Source of the DNA: Fluviicoccus keumensis
Lineage (GTDB): Bacteria > Pseudomonadota > Gammaproteobacteria > Pseudomonadales > Moraxellaceae
Length of the DNA: 64,000 nucleotides
Assembly: GCF_004217445.1 (NCBI RefSeq)
Contig: NZ_SHKX01000010.1
Coordinates: 890,651-954,650 of the forward strand
Reading direction: 5' to 3'
Part shown: one piece after another, positions 45,517 to 56,546 of the stretch
Position numbering within the stretch: position 1 is the first letter of the stretch
Layout: every line of letters starts with the position of its first letter
Made by a program: the position numbers and the translations under genes
Notes under the pieces: model-generated
The model's database searches: none
Seen by the model: the letters and a program-made list of their open reading frames with translations, nothing else
Told to the model about the DNA's origin: nothing

Positions 45517-46707
45517 ATGCCGACAGCCCGCGAAGACGACAAGCCCGCGCTGCATCCCGACATCCTCAAACTCGGTCTGGTCAGTTTCCTCACCGACCTC
45601 AGTTCCGAGATCATCTTCTCGGTGTTCGCCATTTTCTTCACCACCGTCGCCGGGGCCTCGGCGGCGCTGCTCGGCCTGATCGAAGGCCTGGCCGACCTGT
45701 CCGCCTCGTCGCTGAATTACCTGTCCGGACGGCTCAGCGACCGCACCGGTCAGCGCAAGATCTTCACGCTGGCCGGTTACGGCTTCTCGACGCTGGCGAA
45801 GGTGATCCTGCTGGTCAGCAGCTCGATTACCGGGCTGGCGGTTTTCCGCGTCATTGAGCGGCTGGGGAAAAGCTTTCGCGGGCCGCCGCGCGACGCCTGG
45901 CTGGCGGCGGTGGCGGCGCGGGGCAATCGCGGTTACGCCTTCGGCGTGCACAAGGCGCTGGACAAGTCCGGGGCGGTGCTGGGGCCGTTGCTGGCTTGGG
46001 CGCTGTTGTCGTGGCTGGGGGAAGGCGTGTCCACCTACCAGATCCTGTTCGCGGTGGCGCTGGTGCCGGCGGTGCTGAGCGTGCTGGTACTGGCGCGGGT
46101 GGAGGAAAAGCCGGGCACGCCGCATGAACGCGAGCCGCTGTTTGCCGCCTGGGGGACGCTCAGTCCCGCCTTCAAGCGCTATCTGCTCGGTTCCGGCATT
46201 TTCTCGCTGGCCTATTTCAGCTTCAGCTTCCTGCTGCTGCGCGCCTACAGCGTCGGTTTCGCGGTGAAGGACATCGTGCTGCTTTACGCCCTGTTCAACA
46301 TTGCCTGCGTGATAGCCGCGCCGCTGATCGGCAAGCTCAGCGACCGGGTGGGGCGGCCGCGCATGATCCAGGCGGGCTATCTGACCTATGCCGTGATGTG
46401 CCTGGGCTTTGCCTTTGCCAGCACCCAGGGGGAAGTGATCGCGCTGTTCGTGCTGTTCGGGGTGTTCTACGCTATTGACGAGGCGCAGGCCAAGGCCTTC
46501 ATCGCCGATCTGGAACACGAGCGCCGCGCCTCGGCGATCGGCCTGTACAACTTCGTCACCGGCGTGTTGTACCTGCCCGCCTCACTCGTGGCCGGGGCGC
46601 TGTGGCTGCTGCATCCGGCGGCGGCCTTCGGGCTGGCGGCGGCGCTGGCGCTGGCGGCGTTCGGGGCTTTCCGGGTGCTGCGGCCGGATCGCGGTATCGC
46701 TGTCTAG
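45517..46707 (+). CDS. Major facilitator superfamily transporter
   Basis: The 396-residue protein has about twelve membrane segments and the MFS loop motif GRLSDRTGQRKIF between segments 2 and 3, with a second copy GKLSDRVGRPRMI in the C-half. ERLGKSFRGPPRDAWLAAVA resembles small MFS exporters. Substrate unknown. It is divergent from the hydroxylase reductase and followed by DNA repair genes. Confidence 0.9.
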   Translation: MPTAREDDKPALHPDILKLGLVSFLTDLSSEIIFSVFAIFFTTVAGASAALLGLIEGLADLSASSLNYLSGRLSDRTGQRKIFTLAGYGFSTLAKVILLVSSSITGLAVFRVIERLGKSFRGPPRDAWLAAVAARGNRGYAFGVHKALDKSGAVLGPLLAWALLSWLGEGVSTYQILFAVALVPAVLSVLVLARVEEKPGTPHEREPLFAAWGTLSPAFKRYLLGSGIFSLAYFSFSFLLLRAYSVGFAVKDIVLLYALFNIACVIAAPLIGKLSDRVGRPRMIQAGYLTYAVMCLGFAFASTQGEVIALFVLFGVFYAIDEAQAKAFIADLEHERRASAIGLYNFVTGVLYLPASLVAGALWLLHPAAAFGLAAALALAAFGAFRVLRPDRGIAV

Positions 46708-46819
46708 TCGGGCGCGGGTGCGTTCCGGTGTACAACGTCTGCATGCGCAAGAACCGGGTTGCCGGACGATGCCTGCTGCGCCACCCTGTTCCTGTACTCC
46801 ACCGCCGGACCGACCCGCC

Positions 46820-47671
46820 ATGACCCTTCCCGACAGCCGCCCCTACACCGTCGTCGCCGAGGCCATCCGCTATCTGGATGACCACCGGCGGCGGCAACCG
46901 GCGCTGGCCGACATCGCCCGTCATGTCGGTCTCAGCGAGTTCCACCTGCAACGGCTGTTCAGCGAGTGGGCCGGGGTGTCGCCGAAGCAGTACCTGCAAT
47001 ACCTGACCAAGGAAAACGCCAAGCAGCGCCTGCGCCGCGAGCCGGTGCTGGACGCGGCGCTGTCGGCGGGCCTGTCGGGGCCGGGCCGCCTGCACGACCT
47101 GATGCTGCATTGCGAGGGCATGACCCCCGGCGAATACCGGCAGGGCGGTCGCGGCCTGCACATCCGCTACGGCGCGGCGGCCTCGCCCTTTGGCGACTGC
47201 CTGCTGGCCGAAACCGGGCGCGGCGTCTGCAAGCTGGCCTTTTTCGACCGCGCCGGGGAATTCGCGGCGCTGGAAGCGGAACTGCGTGCGGAGTGGCCCT
47301 TCGCCGTATTGGAGCGGGATGACGCCGCCGTGGCGGCGACGGCGGCTCTGGCCTTTCCCGCCCAAGGCGAGCGGGAGCAGCCGCTGAAGCTGCTGCTGCG
47401 CGGCAGCGCCTTCCAGCTGAAGGTATGGGAAGCCTTGCTGGCCATTCCCAGCGGCGAAATCCGCAGTTATCAGGACGTGGCCGCCGGGCTGGGCGAACCG
47501 GCGGCGACGCGGGCGGTGGCCTCGGCGATCGCGCGCAACAGCATCGGCTACCTGATTCCCTGCCACCGCGTCATCCGCGCCAGCGGCGAGTTCAGCCGCT
47601 ACCGTTGGGGCGGCGAGCGCAAGCAGGCGATGATCGCCCGGGAGGCGGGCATGGCGGGAGTGGAGCCTTAG
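46820..47671 (+). CDS. AraC/O6-methylguanine-DNA methyltransferase fusion (Ada-like, without the N-terminal zinc domain)
   Basis: From ATG 46820 (MTLPDSRPYTVVAEAIRYL) the product is 283 residues. An AraC-type helix-turn-helix (ALADIARHVGLSEFHLQRLF) is followed by a methyltransferase with the active-site Cys in IPCHRVIR and the DNA-binding RAVASAIARN. It lacks the Ada N-terminal zinc/phosphotriester domain, so methyl-phosphate sensing seen in E. coli Ada is not expected. It is 2 bp before alkB, forming an alkylation-repair operon. Confidence 0.92.
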   Translation: MTLPDSRPYTVVAEAIRYLDDHRRRQPALADIARHVGLSEFHLQRLFSEWAGVSPKQYLQYLTKENAKQRLRREPVLDAALSAGLSGPGRLHDLMLHCEGMTPGEYRQGGRGLHIRYGAAASPFGDCLLAETGRGVCKLAFFDRAGEFAALEAELRAEWPFAVLERDDAAVAATAALAFPAQGEREQPLKLLLRGSAFQLKVWEALLAIPSGEIRSYQDVAAGLGEPAATRAVASAIARNSIGYLIPCHRVIRASGEFSRYRWGGERKQAMIAREAGMAGVEP

Positions 47672-47673
47672 CC

Positions 47674-48274
47674 ATGCGTCAGGATTCCTTTCTGCTCCAG
47701 CCCGAAGCGGTGCAGCCGGAAGTCTGGCTGCTGCCGCAATTCACCTCGGCCGCCGCGCTGTGGGCGGACCTGTGCGCCGTGGCCGCCGTCGCGCCCTTCC
47801 GCCACATGATGACCCGCATGGGTCACCCGGTCGCCGCCGCCATGACCAACTGCGGCGCCTTGGGCTGGACCAGCAGCGCCCGCGGTTACGCCTACCGCAC
47901 CGTCGATCCTGAGACCGGCAGGCCGTGGCCGCCGATCCCGGCGGCGTGGCTGGCGCTGGCCCGCGAGGCGGCGGCGCTGGCCGGTTATGCCGACTATGTG
48001 CCGGACGCCTGTCTGGTCAACCGCTATGCGGTCGGGGTGGGTATGGGACGGCACAACGACGACAGCGAGCAGGACTTCAGCCAGCCGATCGTCTCGGTGT
48101 TGCTGGGGCTGCCGACGCGCTTTGCCTGGTGGGGTGACCGGCCGGAAGGGCGCGGCCGCGACCTGCCGGTGCAGGATGGCGATGTGCTGGTGTGGGGGCG
48201 GTCGGCGCGGCTGGGCTTTCATGCGGTGCGGCCGGTGCCGCCGGGACGGCATCCGGTATGCGGGGAATTCCGCT

Positions 48275-48303
<29 letters not shown>
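47674..48303 (+). CDS. alkB: Alpha-ketoglutarate-dependent DNA dealkylase AlkB
   Basis: Fe(II)/2-oxoglutarate dioxygenase that reverses N-alkyl lesions in DNA. The 209 residues carry the iron ligands His127 and Asp129 (RHNDD) and His183 (LGFHAV), and the 2OG-binding arginines Arg200 and Arg206 in GEFRFNLTFR. LVNRYAVGVGMG and IVSVLLGLP match AlkB. It starts 2 bp after the Ada-like gene and overlaps the hybrid kinase gene tail-to-tail by 29 bp. Do not confuse it with the membrane hydroxylase alkB at 43036. Confidence 0.95.
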
Positions 48304-50104
<1,801 letters not shown>

Positions 50105-50315
50105 CCGCGTCCTCCATGTCATTCTTATTCTAAGGGTCAGTCTGACAGAAGGCGCGGTGGGGGGCAATTCCCCGCCGTCCGTCCCGCCTCGACCAAGGTC
50201 TAAGAGCCAAGCGGCTTCCCGCCTGCTAGTTTTTCATCATCAGAAGTCCCCGCGTCGCCGGCAAGCGCGACGTTACTCCTTACCGGCTAGCTGGCCACAA
50301 CTAGAAGAACAGACC

Positions 50316-50624
50316 ATGAAACCAGACCAGATACAGGACATCCTCGACCACCCGCACTTCAAGGAACTGGTGCACAAGAAGCGCGTCCTCAGCTGGAGCC
50401 TCGCGGCCCTGATGTGGGTGATCTATTTCGGCTACATCCTCCTCGTGACTTTCGAGCCCAAGCTGTTGCACGAATCGCTGTCGGGCGGTGTCACCACCAT
50501 CGGCATCCCGCTGGGCATCTTCGTCATCCTCAGCGCCTTCATCCTCTGCGGCATCTATGTCTGGCGCGCCAACGGCGAACTGGACGCCCTCAACAAGCTG
50601 CTGCGCGACGAGGTGAAACTATGA
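50316..50624 (+). CDS. yjcH: DUF485 inner-membrane protein YjcH
   Basis: The 102-residue protein begins MKPDQIQDILDHPHFKELVHKKR and has two membrane segments (SWSLAALMWVIYFGYILLV and TTIGIPLGIFVILSAFILCGI). YjcH is almost always encoded with ActP and is thought to assist it. Its stop overlaps the actP ATG (ATGA). Confidence 0.93.
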   Translation: MKPDQIQDILDHPHFKELVHKKRVLSWSLAALMWVIYFGYILLVTFEPKLLHESLSGGVTTIGIPLGIFVILSAFILCGIYVWRANGELDALNKLLRDEVKL

Positions 50625-52321
50625 ATTCCATGTCGAAATGGGGCGCCTTGCTCCTGACTTTCCTCAGCGGCTCGGCGCTGGCGGCGGGCGGCGACCTCGG
50701 CCAGACCGTGCAGCAGGCCACCAACTGGACCGCCATCGGCATGTTCGTGGTCTTTGTCGGGCTGACGCTGGGCATTACCAAATGGGCGTCCGGCCACATG
50801 AAGTCCAGCTCGGACTTCTACACGGCGGGCGGCGGCATTTCCGGTTTCAAGAACGGCCTGGCGATTGCCGGTGACTTCATGTCGGCGGCCTCCTTCCTCG
50901 GCATTTCCGCGATGGTGTTCAGTAAGGGCTATGACGGCCTGTTGTACTCCATCGGCTGGCTGGTCGGCTGGCCGATCATGCTGTTCCTGGTGGCCGAGCG
51001 CCTGCGCAACCTGGGCAAATACACCTTCGCCGATGTCGCTTCCTTCCGTCTGGCCCGCACGCCGGTGCGCACCATGGCCGCGATCAACACGCTGGTGGTG
51101 GTGTCCTTCTACCTTATCGCGCAGATGGTCGGGGCAGGGCAGCTGATCAAGCTGCTGTTCGGCCTCAGCTACAACACCGCCGTGCTGATTGTCGGCGCGC
51201 TGATGATGGCCTACGTGCTGTTCGGCGGCATGCTGGCCACCACCTGGGTGCAGATCATCAAGGCGGTGATGCTGCTGGGCGGCGCGTCGTTCATGGCCTT
51301 CATGGTGCTGTACCACTTCGATTTCAGCTTCGACAAGATGTTCGGCGAAGCGGTGCGCGTCTATGGCGAAGTGAACAAGACGGATGGCCTGAAGATCATG
51401 GGTCCCGGCACGCTGTTCAAGAGTCCGGTGGATGCAATCTCGCTGGGCCTGGCGCTGATGTTCGGCACCGCCGGCCTGCCGCACATCCTGATGCGCTTCT
51501 TCACCGTCAACAACGCCAAGGAAGCCCGCAAGTCGGTGTTCGTGGCTACCGGTTTCATCGGTTACTTCTACCTGCTCACCTTCATCATCGGCTTCGGCGC
51601 CATCCTGTTCGTGGCGCAAAACCCGCAATACCTGGACGCCGCCAAGATGGCCGTGACCGGCAAACTGGAGCTACGCGGCGGCGGCAACATGGCGGCGGTG
51701 CACCTGTCGCATGCGCTGGGCGGCGACCTGTTCCTCGGCTTTATCTCCGCCGTCGCCTTCGCCACCATCCTAGCGGTGGTGGCCGGGCTGACGCTCTCCG
51801 GCGCGTCGGCGCTGTCGCATGACCTCTACGCCAACGTTATAGCCCACGGCCGCAGCACTGAAAAGATGGAAATGAAGGTCTCGCGCTTCGCCACCATCGG
51901 CCTGGCGGTGTTCGCCATGATCCTCGGCATCATCTTCGAGAAGCAGAACGTGGCCTTCATGGTCGGCCTGGCCTTCGCCGTTGCCGCCTCCGCCAACTTC
52001 CCGGTGCTGATCATGTCGATGTTCTGGAGCAAGCTGACCACGCGCGGCGCGGTGGCGGGCGGCGTGCTGGGCATGGTGTCCTCGGTGGCGCTGATCTGCC
52101 TGACCAAGGCGGTGTGGGTGGAAACCTTCCACTTCGGCACCGAAGCGCCGATTCCCTACCAGAACCCGGCGATGTTCTCGATGATGCTCTCCTTCTTCTG
52201 CTGCTGGTTCTTCTCCATCACCGACAACAGCAAGCGGGCGCAGCAGGAACGCGATCTGTTCGACGCGCAGTTCATCCGCTCGATGACCGGCATCGGGGCG
52301 GACGGGGCGCACAAGCATTGA
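50621..52321 (+). CDS. actP: Acetate permease ActP (cation:acetate symporter)
   Basis: Sodium:solute symporter family protein of 566 residues that takes up acetate and short carboxylates. It has an N-terminal signal-like segment (WGALLLTFLSGSALAAGG) and about 13 membrane spans. Family features are SDFYTAGGGISGFKNGLAIAG, DFMSAASFLGISAM, GTAGLPHILMRFFTV and LTLSGASALSHDLYANV. It starts at ATG 50621 inside the yjcH stop. Repeat C follows it. Confidence 0.96.
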   Translation: MNSMSKWGALLLTFLSGSALAAGGDLGQTVQQATNWTAIGMFVVFVGLTLGITKWASGHMKSSSDFYTAGGGISGFKNGLAIAGDFMSAASFLGISAMVFSKGYDGLLYSIGWLVGWPIMLFLVAERLRNLGKYTFADVASFRLARTPVRTMAAINTLVVVSFYLIAQMVGAGQLIKLLFGLSYNTAVLIVGALMMAYVLFGGMLATTWVQIIKAVMLLGGASFMAFMVLYHFDFSFDKMFGEAVRVYGEVNKTDGLKIMGPGTLFKSPVDAISLGLALMFGTAGLPHILMRFFTVNNAKEARKSVFVATGFIGYFYLLTFIIGFGAILFVAQNPQYLDAAKMAVTGKLELRGGGNMAAVHLSHALGGDLFLGFISAVAFATILAVVAGLTLSGASALSHDLYANVIAHGRSTEKMEMKVSRFATIGLAVFAMILGIIFEKQNVAFMVGLAFAVAASANFPVLIMSMFWSKLTTRGAVAGGVLGMVSSVALICLTKAVWVETFHFGTEAPIPYQNPAMFSMMLSFFCCWFFSITDNSKRAQQERDLFDAQFIRSMTGIGADGAHKH

Positions 52322-52334
52322 GGGCCACTGGTCA

Positions 52335-52482
52335 TTCCCTCCTACGCAGTAGGGGGGAGGCCCGCAGGGGCCGGGGGGGTTGCGGAAAGTCGCCAGAACA
52401 CGGGGTTAGTTACAGGAGTCGTGTTCAGCGTACCGCCGTTACCCCCCAGCCCTGCGGGCAGCCCCCCTGTTCCACAGGAGGG
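52335..52482. repeat. Dispersed nested inverted repeat, type 1, copy C
   Basis: About 150 bp. Left hairpin CCCTCCTACGCAGTAGGGGGG, right hairpin CCCCCCTGTTCCACAGGAGGG; inner arms GGGGGGGTTGCGGAAAG and GTACCGCCGTTACCCCCCAG. The same order of blocks appears in copies A and B, including TTCCCTCCT at the left end. It sits between the actP stop and an acyl-CoA synthetase gene, so its structure may lie in the 3' region of the actP mRNA. Confidence 0.82.
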
Positions 52483-52566
52483 CGTAATTCCTTCCGCCAT
52501 CGACGGAATATCTGATAAACCTATCCCCCAAACAAACCCATAAAAATTCCCAAGGAGAAACCCATC

Positions 52567-54213
52567 ATGGCCAACATCTACGACCGCGACCTGCCCCGCA
52601 ACGACGCCAACTTCAACGCCATGACCCCGCTGTCCTACATCGAGCGGGCGGCGGCGGTGTACCCCGACCGGCTGGCGGTGGTGCATGGCGACGTCCGCCG
52701 CAACTGGGCGGAAACCTACGCCCGTTGCCGCCGCCTGGCCTCGGCGCTGGCGAAGCACGGCATCGGCAAGGGCGATACGGTGGCGGTGATGCTGCCCAAC
52801 ATTCCCGCCATGGTGGAAGCGCATTTCGGCGTGCCGATGACCGGCGCCATCCTGAACACGCTCAACACCCGCCTCGACGCCGAAACCATCGCCTTCATGC
52901 TCGACCACGGCGAAGCCAAGGCGGTGATTGTCGACCGCGAATTCAGCGCGGTGATGAAGCAGGCGGTGGCCCCGCGGGAGCGCCAGCACCCGATGCTGGT
53001 GATCGACGTGGATGATCCGCTCTACACCGGCGCGGGCGAGGCCATCGGCAGCATCGAGTACGAGGCCTTCCTTCAGCAGGGCGACGCCGCTTACGACTGG
53101 CATTTCCCCGCCGACGAGTGGGACGCCATCAGCCTCAACTACACCTCTGGCACCACCGGCAATCCCAAGGGCGTGGTCTACCACCATCGCGGCGCGGCGC
53201 TGAACGCCATTTCCAACATCCTGGAATGGGACCTGCCCAAGCACGCTGTCTACCTGTGGACGCTGCCGCTGTTCCACTGCAACGGCTGGTGCTTCCCGTG
53301 GACGATTGCCGCCCGCGCCGGGGTCAACGTCTGCCTGCGCAAGGTGGACCCGCAGGTGATCTTCGACCTGATCCGCGCCGAGCAGGTGACGCATTACTGC
53401 GGCGCGCCGATTGTGCACAACCTGCTGGTGAACTCGCCCGACAGCATTAAGGCGGGCATCAACCATCCGGTGAAGGCGATGGTGGCCGGGGCCGCGCCCC
53501 CCGCCGCGCTGATCGAGGGCATGGAGCAGATGGGTTTCGAGATCACCCACACCTACGGCTTGACCGAGGTCTATGGTCCGGCGGCGGTGTGCGTCAAGCA
53601 TGCGGAATGGGATGAACTGGACGTGGGCGAACGCGCCCGCCTGAACGCGCGCCAGGGCGTGCATTACCACCTGCAACGCGGCATGACGGTGCTGGACCCG
53701 GAGACGATGCAGCCGGTGCCCGCCGATGGCGAGACCATGGGCGAGGTGATGTTCCGCGGCAACATCACCATGAAGGGCTACCTGAAGAATCCCTCCGCCA
53801 CCGAGGCGGCCTTTGCCGGCGGCTGGTTCCACACCGGCGACCTGGCGGTGCTGCATCCGGACGGTTACGTGAAGATCAAGGACCGCAACAAGGACATCAT
53901 CATATCCGGCGGTGAGAACATTTCCTCGATCGAGGTGGAGGATGTGCTGTACCGGCATCCGGCGGTGATGGCGGCGGCGGTGGTGGCGCGGCCCGATCCG
54001 AAGTGGGGCGAGACGCCGTGCGCGTTCATTGAGCTGAAGGCCGGGGCGAGCGTGACGGCGGCGGAGATCGTCGATCATTGCCGCAAGCATTTGCCGGGGT
54101 TCAAGGTGCCGCGCGCGGTGGAATTCGGGGAGTTGCCGAAGACGTCGACGGGGAAGATCCAGAAGTTCGAGTTAAGGAAGAAGGCGGGGTCGGCGGCGGC
54201 GATTGATGTGTGA
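52567..54213 (+). CDS. Acyl-CoA synthetase (AMP-binding family)
   Basis: Activates a carboxylic acid to its CoA thioester. The 548 residues carry the AMP-binding motif NYTSGTTGNPKGVVYHHRG, TYGLTEVYGP, GWFHTGDLAV and KDRNKDIIISGGENISS. It resembles the medium/long-chain and methylmercaptopropionate-type ligases. A strong GGAG site lies 8 bp upstream. Together with the hydroxylase, dehydrogenase and hydratase it fits fatty-acid use in this chromosomal neighbourhood. Confidence 0.94.
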   Translation: MANIYDRDLPRNDANFNAMTPLSYIERAAAVYPDRLAVVHGDVRRNWAETYARCRRLASALAKHGIGKGDTVAVMLPNIPAMVEAHFGVPMTGAILNTLNTRLDAETIAFMLDHGEAKAVIVDREFSAVMKQAVAPRERQHPMLVIDVDDPLYTGAGEAIGSIEYEAFLQQGDAAYDWHFPADEWDAISLNYTSGTTGNPKGVVYHHRGAALNAISNILEWDLPKHAVYLWTLPLFHCNGWCFPWTIAARAGVNVCLRKVDPQVIFDLIRAEQVTHYCGAPIVHNLLVNSPDSIKAGINHPVKAMVAGAAPPAALIEGMEQMGFEITHTYGLTEVYGPAAVCVKHAEWDELDVGERARLNARQGVHYHLQRGMTVLDPETMQPVPADGETMGEVMFRGNITMKGYLKNPSATEAAFAGGWFHTGDLAVLHPDGYVKIKDRNKDIIISGGENISSIEVEDVLYRHPAVMAAAVVARPDPKWGETPCAFIELKAGASVTAAEIVDHCRKHLPGFKVPRAVEFGELPKTSTGKIQKFELRKKAGSAAAIDV

Positions 54214-54224
54214 GTTTCACCCGT

Positions 54225-54806
54225 TCAATCATTGATTTCTTGAACATGAACCGTCTTGCAGATCATCCATGATGAATCAATGATCAGGGCTTTCCAGGCC
54301 TCATGGAGTGTCACGGTTGGTACGAGGTTAAGCCTCAATTCGTTGCTTAATCCTTTGGCAAGGGCCTCAAGGGGTCCGAAGGGGCCCCGAGCCAACAGTC
54401 CATTACCACTCAGCAGGTACTTCTTGAGGTTCTCTGGAGATCCGTTCAGAAAGGTACTGGGATCAAGCCAGTCTTTGAGATATTTCCCAAGAATATCATG
54501 GGCTTTGAAAAAGACTGATTCAGGAAACACTGGGGCTGATGAGAAATACAGTTCTCCCTGCGGTCCCTTATGACCCTGTAAGACAGGATGGTCATCACAG
54601 AAATCCAAATATCCTGCATCCCCAACCGTGATCGTGGACTCTCGAACTAAATCACAGAGGAGCAAGAATTTTCTCCGATCAGCGCCTCCTTGCCAGTCAT
54701 CGCATTCCAGCGTGAGGGCAATATTATGTTCTGCAGCGAAACAGACCTTTGTAATCACTGGATTCAGATCTTCGTACACGATGTCCGTCAGCTGTTTGAT
54801 ATCCAT
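54225..54806 (-). CDS. Low-GC hypothetical protein next to a toxin-antitoxin pair
   Basis: The 193-residue protein (MDIKQLTDIVYEDLNPVITK) is soluble, acidic and has no motif I know. Its GC content is clearly below both sides, which marks recent acquisition. It lies 3 bp from the stop of the RelE/ParE-type toxin gene on the same strand and could belong to that operon. The codon use and cargo-like position are compatible with an immunity or accessory protein, but nothing shows this. Confidence 0.6.
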   Translation of the reverse strand: MDIKQLTDIVYEDLNPVITKVCFAAEHNIALTLECDDWQGGADRRKFLLLCDLVRESTITVGDAGYLDFCDDHPVLQGHKGPQGELYFSSAPVFPESVFFKAHDILGKYLKDWLDPSTFLNGSPENLKKYLLSGNGLLARGPFGPLEALAKGLSNELRLNLVPTVTLHEAWKALIIDSSWMICKTVHVQEIND

Positions 54807-54809
54807 TTC

Positions 54810-55097
54810 TTACACCCATTCCTCCGGCCTCTGCCGCCGCACATGAAACACCCGCAACACCTGTAGTTCCTCACCGACGACCCGGTAAGGAATGAGATAC
54901 GGATAACCCGTAACCGGCATTTCCCGCACCCCCTCCACCCGGCCCGCCTTCCCCATGGCCGGATACTCCGCCAACCTTCCCACCGTTTCCTGAACAGCTG
55001 CGACAAACCCGGCCGCCGCCTTGGGGTCATCCCGGGCAATCCATGCCGCCGCTTCATCCAGATTCCACAGCGCCGTCCGCAGCCACTTAACCCGCAT
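54810..55097 (-). CDS. RelE/ParE-family toxin
   Basis: From ATG 55097 (MRVKWLRTALWNLDEAAAWI) the product is 95 residues with the RelE/ParE fold pattern: helical N-half, then VREMPVTGYPYLIPYRVVGEELQVLRVFH. Members inhibit translation or DNA gyrase. It overlaps the antitoxin gene by 11 bp, which fits a coupled toxin-antitoxin operon. Confidence 0.93.
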   Translation of the reverse strand: MRVKWLRTALWNLDEAAAWIARDDPKAAAGFVAAVQETVGRLAEYPAMGKAGRVEGVREMPVTGYPYLIPYRVVGEELQVLRVFHVRRQRPEEWV

Positions 55098-55329
55098 GAG
55101 CACTCCACTTGCTCAAAACCGCATTGACCTCCGCCGCATCGGCAAAGTCACCGGCGTCGGCTTCGCGCAAGGCTTCCTGGATCTCCTTCACCTGCCAGGC
55201 CTGTTCGCGGACATAGGCCTGAATGGCCTCGCTGACGACATAGCTGCGGCTGCGACCCATGGAAGTCGCCAGCAGATCGAGTTGATGCACCAGTTCGTCA
55301 TCAACGCGCATGGAAATGGTGGTGGACAT
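55087..55329 (-). CDS. Ribbon-helix-helix antitoxin
   Basis: From ATG 55329 (MSTTISMRVDDELVHQLD) the product is 80 residues. The N-terminal ribbon-helix-helix (SMRVDDELVHQLDLLATSMG) binds DNA and the C-terminal helix (KEIQEALREADAGDFADAAE) should wrap the toxin. It is first in the operon, and a perfect palindrome stands just upstream as its likely operator. Confidence 0.93.
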   Translation of the reverse strand: MSTTISMRVDDELVHQLDLLATSMGRSRSYVVSEAIQAYVREQAWQVKEIQEALREADAGDFADAAEVNAVLSKWSAHAG

Positions 55330-55345
55330 GCGGCACCCCTGAAAG

Positions 55346-55364
55346 TGTATTACGTTGTAATACA
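55346..55364. promoter_or_regulatory. Toxin-antitoxin operator palindrome
   Basis: TGTATTAC (55346-55353) and GTAATACA (55357-55364) are exact inverted repeats with a 3-bp spacer, 17 bp upstream of the antitoxin ATG. This is the expected site for autoregulation by a ribbon-helix-helix antitoxin. Confidence 0.78.
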
Positions 55365-55469
55365 TCGTAGCACGAGGGTTTGACCACGACCATCCGGTTC
55401 ATCGCTTCCGGTTGATTAGTTCCATTTAAGAACCTACTATGGCGGAATCCCCCACCCGGAGCCTCCGCC

Positions 55470-55889
55470 ATGACCACCCCCGACCTTTCCGCCTTCAACC
55501 GTCAGGCCGAAGGCTGCCTGCCCGGCTACCTCGGCCTGCGCGTCACCGCCGTCGGCGACAAGCGCCTGGAGGCCGAACTCGACATCCGGCCGCATCACTT
55601 GGCCCCCAACGGCTACCTGCACGCCGGAACCGTCATCACCCTGGCCGACTCCGCCGCCGGTTACGGCTGCATGGCCAGCCTGCCGCCGGGCGCGGTCAGC
55701 TTCACCACCATCGAGCTGAAATCGAATTTCCTCGGCACCGCCCGCGAGGGCACCATCCGCTGCGTCGCCACGGCCGTGCACGCGGGGCGCACCACCCAGG
55801 TCTGGGATTCCGTGGTGACGGATGCCGCCAGCAGCAAGACCATCGCCCTGTTCCGCTGCACGCAGATGATCCTCTTTCCCAAGGGCTGA
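55470..55889 (+). CDS. PaaI-type hotdog thioesterase
   Basis: Small acyl-CoA thioesterase of 139 residues. The fold signs are HHLAPNGYLHAGTVITLADSAAGYG and SFTTIELKSNFLGTAREGTI. The HAGT region carries the usual active-site neighbourhood. It probably hydrolyses aromatic or short acyl-CoA; no direct partner is adjacent. ATG 55470 lies after GGAGCC. Confidence 0.9.
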   Translation: MTTPDLSAFNRQAEGCLPGYLGLRVTAVGDKRLEAELDIRPHHLAPNGYLHAGTVITLADSAAGYGCMASLPPGAVSFTTIELKSNFLGTAREGTIRCVATAVHAGRTTQVWDSVVTDAASSKTIALFRCTQMILFPKG

Positions 55890-55895
55890 GACGGT

Positions 55896-56546
55896 TCAGC
55901 CCTGCAGCCGTTCCGACTCGACGATGTCCTCGCCCGGCCGCCCGGCCAGCACGCCTTCCAGCAGCGCCCGGGCGATCGCCTCCGGCTTCACCGCCCGGTA
56001 GCGCTTTGGCACCAGCGGCTTGAACAGGCCCATCGCCACCAGCCCGATTTCCTCGCCCAGCCGCGACTCGCCGCGCTTGGCGTCAATCAGCGAAGGGCGG
56101 ACGATGGTGTAACTGGCATAGCCCAGCGCCCGGATACCGGCCTCGGCTTCCGCCTTGGTCTTCAGGTAGAAATTGCCGGAGGGGCTGGCCCCCAGTGAGG
56201 AATTCAGGCCGAAGCGCGCGGCTCCGGCCTGACGCGCCAGCGTCGCCATGCGGATGGCCAGGTCACGGTCGATAGCGGCGAAGGCGGCCTGTGAGCCCGC
56301 CACCTTGATGGTGGTGCCCAGCGTGCAGACCACGGCGTCGACGTGCCACCACGGCGCGTCGGCGGGCAGGGCGCCGAAGTCCACCACCGGATTTTCCAGC
56401 TTAGGATGCGGCGGCAGCGGACGGCGGGTGGGCGCCACCACGCGTGTCACGCGCGGGTCGGCCAGCGCGAGACGCAGCACTTCCTGCCCCACCACGCCGG
56501 TGCTGCCGGCCAGCAGCAGGCTGAAACCTTGTCCGGAAGTCTTCAT
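55896..56546 (-). CDS. NAD(P)H-binding (atypical SDR) oxidoreductase
   Basis: From ATG 56546 (MKTSGQGFSLLLAGSTGVVG) the protein is 216 residues with the Rossmann motif LLLAGSTGVVGQEV, VCTLGTTIKVAGSQAAF, and the YxxxK-like FYLKTKAEAE. It resembles the short HTATIP2/YwnB-like NAD(P)-binding proteins. The ATG overlaps the VOC-protein stop (ATGA), so the two are co-translated. Confidence 0.88.
   Translation of the reverse strand: MKTSGQGFSLLLAGSTGVVGQEVLRLALADPRVTRVVAPTRRPLPPHPKLENPVVDFGALPADAPWWHVDAVVCTLGTTIKVAGSQAAFAAIDRDLAIRMATLARQAGAARFGLNSSLGASPSGNFYLKTKAEAEAGIRALGYASYTIVRPSLIDAKRGESRLGEEIGLVAMGLFKPLVPKRYRAVKPEAIARALLEGVLAGRPGEDIVESERLQG

Noticed and set aside
52342..54090. A 582-codon frame antisense to the acyl-CoA synthetase
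   Set aside because: Shadow of a conserved enzyme; no domain and no ribosome site.
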